Of a DNA stretch of 64,000 nt, positions 57,640 to 64,000 are shown in pieces. The notes beneath the pieces were generated by a model. It worked only from the letters and a program-made list of their open reading frames with translations. It searched no databases and was not told where the DNA came from. The stretch is from Gyrodactylus bullatarudis (taxonomy: Eukaryota; Platyhelminthes; Monogenea; Gyrodactylidea; Gyrodactylidae), in the NCBI GenBank assembly GCA_012064415.1, contig SSNU01000045.1, forward strand, positions 16,554 through 80,553. Reading direction: 5' to 3'. A program made the position numbers and the translations under genes. Each line of letters starts with the position of its first letter. Within the stretch, counting starts at the first letter, position 1.

Positions 57640-57870
57640 ACCGATATATAGCTAAAGATGCATTCCAATTTGTTGAAAGAGTTAAAGATTACCAGGTAGG
57701 ATCCAGAGAAATGATATCATTAGACATCAATGCATTATTCCCAAACATCCCTATAGAATAAACCTTGAATATTATAGGTACGTATGTCAACAATAACAGA
57801 GACAGTTTTAAGAAAATCGTAAGTATTTTAACTGAATACTTCGTTAAATTTTTTACCGAGTCTGAGGAAA
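57640..57870 (+). pseudogene. PLE reverse transcriptase fragment
   Basis: Reads AFQFVERVKDYQVGSREMIS, then LDINALFPNIPIE before a stop, then TLNIIGTYVNNN. LDINALFPNIPI is RT motif A of PLEs (usually LDVVSLFTNIP) with the first catalytic Asp. It lies downstream of the C-terminal remnant at 57045, so the order is wrong for one element and these are separate pieces. Confidence 0.65.
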
Positions 57871-58214
57871 GTGATCTTGTATAAATTTCTTCTAATTATC
57901 AGTTAATTAGCACGTCTTTCTGAAGATATCAAGTCATCTCAAGATGAATCACTTTCTGAGAAAATTTTTTATAGAATCAAGAAAAAATATACAGTTGTGC
58001 CCCAGTTTTGGTGTATGAGAAATCGCACACTGCATTTTAGATTAGTTTTTCATATCAAGACACTGAAACGACTTTTGATAGAATTCGTCATTGATTTTTA
58101 ATTAGACATGAAGAATCTTCATTGAAGATGTAATTAATTAATATCAAGCTAACATAGAAAATGTTTGAAACTAAATTGAAACCCATAATTATAATAATTA
58201 TAATTATTGAACTT
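57871..58214. other. No gene seen
   Basis: AT-rich sequence with an AATTATAATAATTATAATTATT palindromic tract near 58190, of a kind seen repeatedly in this window. Confidence 0.4.
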
Positions 58215-58690
58215 TTACCTATTAAAGGTGACACATAGGGTTTCTTCAAGAAACCGCATTCTTGAGGCTTCTCCAGAGGTTTTCGATTGGATTCAGGTCT
58301 GGACTCATAGAAAGCCTGCCTTTATTCTGAAGCCAGTTCTTCGTGCTTCATAAGGTGTGTTTTGGGTTATTGTCTTGTTAAACGACCCAATTTACAGGAT
58401 CCAGATTCGAGGCCAGAACGCTGACTTCAACATTTTCCTCGAGAATTGACTGATAACTTTCTGAATTCATGATTCCAGGGACTCGTACAATTGAGCCAGT
58501 CTCCGAAGAAGAGAAACAGCCCTAAAACATTACTGAATCACCACCATACTTGACTGTAGGTACGGTGTATTTTTCTTGATATGATGAGTTCTTAAGTCGT
58601 CTCATATAAAGTTGGTCTGCTTTGCCAAAAAGCTCGATCTTGGTCTCGTCTGTCCACAAAATATTCTTGATATAGTATAAGGATATAATC
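58215..58690 (-). pseudogene. Tc1-type transposase pseudogene
   Basis: On the minus strand the frames read ILWTDETKIELFG (first catalytic Asp), then YTVPTVKYGGDSVMF, then a stop, GCFSSSETG, and NSESYQSILEENV. QDNNPKHT follows (second Asp), then SPDLNPIENLWRSLK (catalytic Glu). Motifs and spacing are those of Tc1 DD34E transposases. At least three stops interrupt it and the N-terminal DNA-binding domain is missing. It is far more similar to canonical Tc1 than the intron-containing transposase at 6.8-8.2 kb. Confidence 0.85.
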
Positions 58691-59139
58691 AATTTGGTAC
58701 AAATATATACATATATTTTATATTTAAATCTTAAATTTGTTAGTATTTTCTGAAGATTAAAACCTAAAGAGGGTTGAGAAAAATAAAACAAAGATAAGAT
58801 AGAAAGCTTCGTTCCTCAACTAGAGCATACACAATTGTATTAATAGGCTACTTCAAGAACAGGTTGATTATACACGTGAATATATCTAAATAGGCCATAA
58901 TAGGAAAAGAATAGTACTTAAGGGCCTACTTGATTTTTATCGGCTCATGGGCAATAGACCCGTCGATAAAGTTTTGCGTCGTTCCCGAACTAGAGCATTA
59001 CCGAAATTTTACTTTCACCTATACATTTATGTTGTCGTCATTAGGGTTTTTGTATAATACGGAAAAATTAGAAATTAAAGCTGCATGTTTCTCTTGTCTC
59101 AGATACCTAGTAACCACTGAATCCTTCTCAGGAAGATAA
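58691..59139. other. No gene seen
   Basis: AT-rich sequence with a TATATACATATATTTTATATT tract, plus short frames lacking motifs. Confidence 0.4.
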
Positions 59140-59765
59140 TTTCCCAACAGTTCTACCTATGAATGAGGCCCCACAATCACACTGGAATTTGTAAACTAAT
59201 AGAGTTTTCTTCTCTGGCTTCAGCAAATCCTTATGAATCAAACTAAACAATCTCTGAGTTTTAAATACAATTTTCAATTGTATGTTATTATAATGTTGAT
59301 TGATGAGATCATTTACCCTTCTTCTAATGTTATCGCTGAATAAAAAACCGTTAAAAAGTTCAGCTTCATAAAAACAGTAGTTTTCTCCAATTCATCTGTT
59401 TTGACAACCTCATTTCTATCCATAGTAGAACTGATCCATTCATGATCTTGTCAACAAATTTTCAGGGATAACCAATTTCTTTCAGTCTCAACTTTGCATT
59501 CTCTATTTCTATTGCTCAAGACTTGCTATCTTTCTTATCCTCTTACTTAGACCAATTACTAGGCCAACTTTGTGAGAAATAGGATTGAACCTGGAATAAT
59601 GTAAATACCTCCCGGCGTCAGTCCTCCTCTTTTTTGAAAATACAGAGGAACTGCTATCGCGATTCAAAGCTTGATAGTTACTCACTAACTTGGGCAATTC
59701 AGATGAACTTGGTACCTTTTTTTGTTCAATGAGTATACACAACTGTTCAAATTTTGGAAATTTTC
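59140..59765 (-). pseudogene. PLE thumb, linker and endonuclease fragment, minus strand
   Basis: The minus-strand frame 59742-59509 holds RRTDAGRYLHYSRFNPISHK, then VGLVIGLSKRIRKIA, matching the thumb region of the PLE at 9720. Further on the strand, across frame changes, come DNIRRRVNDLINQHYNN and LFSLIHKDLLKP-like codons, then YKFQCDCGASFIGRT near 59170. It ends before the endonuclease C-terminus. Same family as the copies at 10, 30 and 32 kb. Confidence 0.7.
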
Positions 59766-60635
59766 GATATTGTTTTTTAACAATTTAAGAAATCACAAAT
59801 AAATATTAATATTTTTCTTGCTATTACTTGAAAGTAAAAACGAGTATTGAAAATATTATTAACACGGGTAAGAAAAAAGATACGGGCAAGATAGAAACCA
59901 ATCAACTTCATTAATTTATTTTCATTAGCACTCCGAGACTAGGAATAGTATAAAATCATAAGATAAATCGGAATTTTTATATCTCGTTAAAAGTTCATAA
60001 AATTATCTTTATTTTACCATCAGTTTTATTAGATGAAAATTATTTTAATTTCTTTCATATATTAAAAAAATGAAATTTACGTGTTTTCATCAATATGGAA
60101 AACGACAGAATAGAGATCTCATTAATCTGTGGTGATTTAAGATGAGAATTGAGAAATATGCGATTAGAGGAAAAAATTTTAATTTATGTTTAAAAACAAA
60201 TTTTACGAATTATATTTTTTCGTCACCATACTTTTTAGTAACCACATAATAGCACAAACTCAAAAGTTCAAAAAGTGCCGGCGAAGGTTGTAAAATTATA
60301 CTGATTATTAAATCGTGATCTTCGCATCCGATTTGTGATGGAACTGAATTCAAAATTTTTATTCTGCAAAAATTAAAAAATAGGCACCCAGTCTACTGTA
60401 TATAATCTCTTCCATCCTTTATTAAAGAAGATTTTTCGATTTATTCAGGAGAAACTATTTTTCGATAAATGAAAATACATAGACACAATCTGTAGATGGG
60501 CTAATGGTTCTTTTCAAGGGAGCTACTGAAATAAAACAGTATATGCCTAATAAACCAACTAAAATAAAAATATTTTCATGTGGGAGTGTAGCTTAAACTC
60601 TCAGAATTCAATATGTCAATAAGTTAAAGCCTATC
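59766..60635. other. No gene seen
   Basis: AT-rich stretch with no motif-bearing frame. The start of the following LINE may lie near 60600. Confidence 0.4.
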
Positions 60636-60857
60636 ATGGATCTTAACCTACTCCCATTTGTAATTGGTGATCTTAATCTACCTAAAGAAAACTGGAATTT
60701 TCCAAAGAATTTCCTTGCTAGATTTTATCATTACTGTGGAATCAATCAGATTGTTAGCCACCCCACTCACAAAGCCAATATTAATATTCTTGATGTAATA
60801 CTGAAGCCTGACTTTTTAGACTTTCATATTATTCCCTTGATATTATATCTGATAAAG

Positions 60858-61447
60858 ATCATTACTCCTTTTTGAATAAGCACAAAGTAGAAATTACATT
60901 GTTTTCAGACATTAAACCTACTAGCTAAGTGTGGTCACTGGTTATTACTATATCCTTGTGAATCTAACTTGATGGAGATTGTCTTCTCACACCTAGATGT
61001 TAGAGTTCGGATAAGCATGTGTCAATTCCATAAGAGAGTCGAATAATATTCAACTCACGATGGCAGATGTATACGCGTTTCGTCCTTATTAGAACTCGTC
61101 AGTACACCATAGCCTGGATTCGAACCCGGGTGTTCAACGTTGAGTGATAGGAGACGAACGGGTGTTCTGGCCCAGTGGTTTGAAGCGTTGCCTCACAACG
61201 TTCAAGACCCGGGTTCGAATCCAGGCTATGGCGAACTTACGAGTCCAAATAAGGACGAAACGCGTATACATCTGCCATCGTGAGTTGAATATTATTCGAC
61301 TCTCTTATGGAATTGACACATGCTTATCCGAACTCTAACATCTAGGTGTGAGAAGACAATCTCCATCAAGTTAGATTCACAAGGATATAGTAATAACCAG
61401 TGACCACACTTAGCTAGTAGGTTTAATGTCTGAAATCATTACTCCTT
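60858..61447 (+). mobile_element. Hairpin SINE-like element, long form, with 13-bp TSD
   Basis: Target duplications ATCATTACTCCTT at 60858-60870 and 61435-61447 flank a 564-bp insert. A leader (GAATAAGCACAAAGTAGAAA) is followed by long inverted arms that start AGACATTAAACCTACTAG at 60907 and end at 61431. They are almost identical through about 195 bp each. In the centre a tRNA-like promoter (A box 61168-61178, B box 61212-61222) reads to the right. The left arm carries an inverted copy of the T-arm region only. The insertion breaks a LINE whose reading frame is restored when the insert and one duplication are removed, so the borders are certain. Confidence 0.85.
61161..61235 (+). ncRNA. tRNA-derived head with internal Pol III promoter
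   Basis: TGGCCCAGTGG fits the A box and GGTTCGAATCC fits the B box, at about normal tRNA spacing. An anticodon-like stem (CGTT/AACG) is present. The acceptor strands (GGTGTTC and CTATGGC) do not pair and the base before the supposed anticodon is C instead of T, so this is not a working tRNA. It is best read as the promoter head of the surrounding element. Confidence 0.7.
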
Positions 61448-62589
61448 ATTAGGATATATCGATATTAATCCTGATCAGTCTGTTATTCCCTCAAAGAACC
61501 TAAAAATCCTAAACTTTGAACTTATGTCTTCCCTCTCGAAATACTACAATGATTATCTTAACATTAGCCTATTTTTGTACCATATTGTTAAGCTGTCTAC
61601 TAAAACTATTCCAACGAAACCAACAAGATTGTACTGTTATTTTAAAAACAGACAGATCATGCAATTTTACCATTCCTATGTAAATGGTCATAGCCTTTCT
61701 CAGATGAAATTTAAAATTCTGAAACTCAAAGAAGTTATTCATAAACTCAATACAGCCAAGGAATTAAAAATTATTCAATCTATAAAACAGTCACCAAAAC
61801 TTGGATTTAGAATTCTTGATAAGTATTTTAAATTTAAAGCTAATAATCCATTTTCAATTGTTTTCGATCCAGATTCTATTTATAATTTCTTTAATTCATG
61901 CTACACTGAACGAACTTTTTTTCCCTTATTCCAATTCATTGTTCCTAATCATCGATATAGATTTATTAGTTATGACCAATTTATTGAAATCATTAATAAA
62001 CTTAAACACCAAGAAAGCGAAGATACTTTTAACATATCAATCAAAATTATAAGAAACTCTTCCCCTAATTTCAAATATCTCCTGTATAGTTTTTATTATT
62101 ATACCACTTTTATTAAATTTTCTTTACCAAAAGAGCTACTATTAATCAAAATTAACCCTATCCCCAAGAACAAATCTCCTGAATCCGTAAATGATTTTCA
62201 TCCTATTTCTTTTTTGCCTAAACTAACTTGTATTTTGGACTTAATAATTTTATTCTTATTGAAAAAACACATTAATATTAATCGAATTGATCCGACTCGA
62301 CATGGGTTTATTAACTCTCGTTCAACTGAGACCAATCTCCTAGCTTTCTTATCCCACATTCAAGAATGTAAATCCTTAAATATTCTTAATTTAGCTATAT
62401 AAATTGTTTTAAAAAAAGCATTCGATTCTATCTCTTTCAGCTCCATTATGAATGTTCTATCAGATTATGTTAATGATTATAACCTTTTAAATGTAATCAA
62501 CTTATTCTTATCGTCTCGATCGCAATATGTCTCTATCAATAACTTAAGACTATCAGGTAGTCTTAAGACTAACGGAATGGCTTGTTAAA

Positions 62590-62965
62590 CTTGTTACTCG
62601 GTAACAAGATTAACTGGAATCTTTGATAGTCTTAAGACTATCAGGTAATCTTAAGACTAACGGAATATTTTGATAAACTTGTTACCAGGTTTCAAGATTA
62701 ACAAGATATTCAGCTATAAAATATAGTTTGTTGATCTTGATTCTCGGTAATAAGATTGGCTGACTGAAATAAATTTTTCGAAAAAAATATCTTATTACCG
62801 AGAATCAAGATCAACAAACTATATTTTATAGCTGAATATCTTGTTAATCTTGAAACCTAGTAACAAGTTTATCAAAATATTCCGTTAGTCTTAAGATTAC
62901 CTGATAGTCTTAAGACTATCAAAGATTCCAGTTAATCTTGTTACCGAGTCTTAAGACTATCAAGA
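62590..62965. repeat. Foldback repeat rich in GTCTTAAGAC palindromes
   Basis: Arms of about 165 bp (about 62596-62750 and 62790-62950) are inverse copies around a loop of about 35 bp. Each arm carries the palindrome AGTCTTAAGACT, AACAAGATTAAC units and the block CAGCTATAAAATATAG. Shorter related motifs continue on both sides from about 62540 to 62990. It truncates the LINE on its left. Confidence 0.75.
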
Positions 62966-63243
62966 GTAACAAGATTAACGGTAACATATATGTTATTTAG
63001 GAATGTACAGTGACCATTGAGCAATATATTTATGCTAATATTGTAGATGTCTCGTCGATTCTTGAATTTAAGTTTTGAAAGTGATATATATTGACGCTAA
63101 AATTATTGTTTGTAATAATATTTAACTTTAAAAGTACTATTGATTTGTTTAAAATGAAAGATAAAAAAGCAGTTTATTTTGGAGTTCAAAATCAAGTCTT
63201 GTCAATCTCACTATCATTAGTCAATCTAAGTTGAATATAAATC

Positions 63244-64000
63244 ATGGCGACATGGCGAAAACAATTAGTTGTGCTGCCCTCAGACCCAGATGTTTTGAAC
63301 GCTTTGTTTTATCAATTTGAAGAGGCGATGGAAGATGAGAACATCACCGATGACACTATAAAAAGGAAGAGATTCACCAACAATCTTGATAAAGTCTCTC
63401 TGGTAAAGCTTATTGAAATTGTCTCTTCGCATCAACTAAGAGAAATATCCTACTCTGAGATCAAAGAAATCCTCATCGATAGGTACACAGTTAACAAAAA
63501 TCCACTGTCATTGGAGTTGGAGTTCAATGCCTTACGCTTGATGTCCAATGAATCTCCGAGAGAATTCCACGATCGGATTAAGTCGAAAGCAAAGAAGTGT
63601 CTGTTCGCCGACACAGACGATCTACAGGTTGCAAGGCAATTCTTCATTGGTCTTCCAGCTCATGTTCAACAGTATGTCATTCAACGCAGGTCCAACTACA
63701 AGATAAAGAAAATGATCAAAGTGGTCGAAGAGCTTCGTCAAAGCTTCATCCAAGTGTGGAAGAGGTCAATCTAATCTCGAAATTGTGTTGGAGATGTGAA
63801 GGTCAGCATGATCCAGCTGGCTGCAAATTCAAGGAGGCTGAGTGCCACCACTGTAAGAAGATAGGGCACATCATGAAGGCCTGCAGAATTAAGAAGTTTA
63901 ATCAAAAGAAAAGTTCTGTAAATTGTGTTACTAGTGAGAATAAAAATCTAGATGAATGCTACACAATCTTTTCTTCTCAGCTTACTTCCCTAATTGTTGT
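63244..64000 (+). pseudogene. Gag-like region of an LTR retrotransposon, runs off the window
   Basis: The frame 63244-63774 (176 codons, start MATWRKQLVVLPSD) is largely alpha-helical, with EFNALRLMSNESPREFHDRI and RQFFIGLPAHVQQYV. This is the capsid-like pattern of Ty3/gypsy-type gag (short tandem helices, LR-x-x-x-ES-x-x-EF). After a frameshift near 63765 the next frame has paired zinc-knuckle-type motifs, ending CHHCKKIGHIMKAC (C-x2-C-x4-H-x4-C). Coding continues to the window end. A leader of about 240 bp precedes the ATG; the LTR border and primer site were not identified. The shift may be a natural programmed or sequence-error event, so intactness is unresolved. Confidence 0.7.

Larger units (their letters stand above)
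60636..62560 (+). mobile_element. LINE fragment split by a hairpin SINE-like element
   Basis: The first piece (60636-60870) ends the endonuclease domain: FVIGDLNLPKENWNF, then NINILDVILKPDF, then SDKDHYS at the SDH catalytic motif. After the insertion at 60871-61434, the same frame resumes as LLGYIDINPDQ. The frame 61524-62402 leads into reverse transcriptase: PIPKNKSPESVNDFHPISFL, then RHGFINSRSTETNLLAF. A stop lies just before KKAFDS. Coding likeness stops near 62550, where a foldback repeat begins. It is a dead, truncated jockey/CR1-like copy, related to but distinct from the LINE at 21-23 kb. Confidence 0.8.

Noticed and set aside
61161..61235. Functional tRNA gene
   Set aside because: A and B boxes are good, but the acceptor stem does not pair and the T before the anticodon is missing; it lies inside a repeat element, so it is called a tRNA-derived promoter.
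62540..62990. CRISPR-like array because of repeated short units
   Set aside because: The units are palindromic and nested in a foldback, not evenly spaced with unique spacers, and the genome is eukaryotic.

Overview
This is an AT-rich nuclear window from a small-genome metazoan. It holds a nuclear lamin, which is an animal-type gene, and a V-ATPase subunit E gene. These carry introns of only 30 and 24 bp with normal GT...AG ends. Introns this short are a published hallmark of dicyemid mesozoans (Dicyema, average near 26 bp), so a dicyemid or close relative is my best guess. This is an inference; no rRNA or mitochondrial marker is present to test it.

Only about 45-52 kb is gene-rich. V-ATPase E (minus, 43718-44422) and lamin (plus, 44551-46436) are divergent across a 128-bp intergenic region. 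They are followed by a small membrane or secreted protein with a Q/P/T-rich tail (48222-48722, minus) and a 667-aa protein (49663-51666, minus) with eight DPF motifs and two copies of an unrecognised domain. A decayed two-domain paralogue of that gene lies at 55578-57047. One more probable host exon (41848-42165) sits in a 712-bp perfect inverted duplication that abuts the only N in the window, so an assembly artefact must be considered.

The rest is a mobile-element graveyard. It holds at least seven Penelope-like element (PLE) fragments with GIY-YIG endonucleases (6-11 kb, 29-34 kb, 54-59 kb), several ending in hammerhead-ribozyme-like motifs. It also holds an 8-bp-TSD hAT element (3342-4930), an intron-containing IS630/Tc1-type transposase with an open spliced frame (6.8-8.2 kb), a dead Tc1 copy (58.2-58.7 kb), and KRBA2-like integrase and CXC pieces (13.3-16.7 kb). 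Three LINE pieces (21-23.4, 40.3-40.9, 60.6-62.6 kb) and the gag start of an LTR retrotransposon (63.2 kb to the window end) complete the coding elements.

Between these lie several families of long foldback repeats, named FB-A, FB-B and FB-C here. The most unusual element is a hairpin SINE-like family (228-bp and 564-bp forms at 20109 and 60871). Its long inverted arms enclose a tRNA-type A/B-box promoter in the long form, and it is flanked by 13-14 bp target duplications. Its insertion into a LINE can be proved because removing it restores the LINE reading frame.

Splice joins were inferred by eye from GT...AG boundaries and frame continuity. Long intergenic stretches (26-29, 35-39 and 46.5-48 kb) show no supportable gene.
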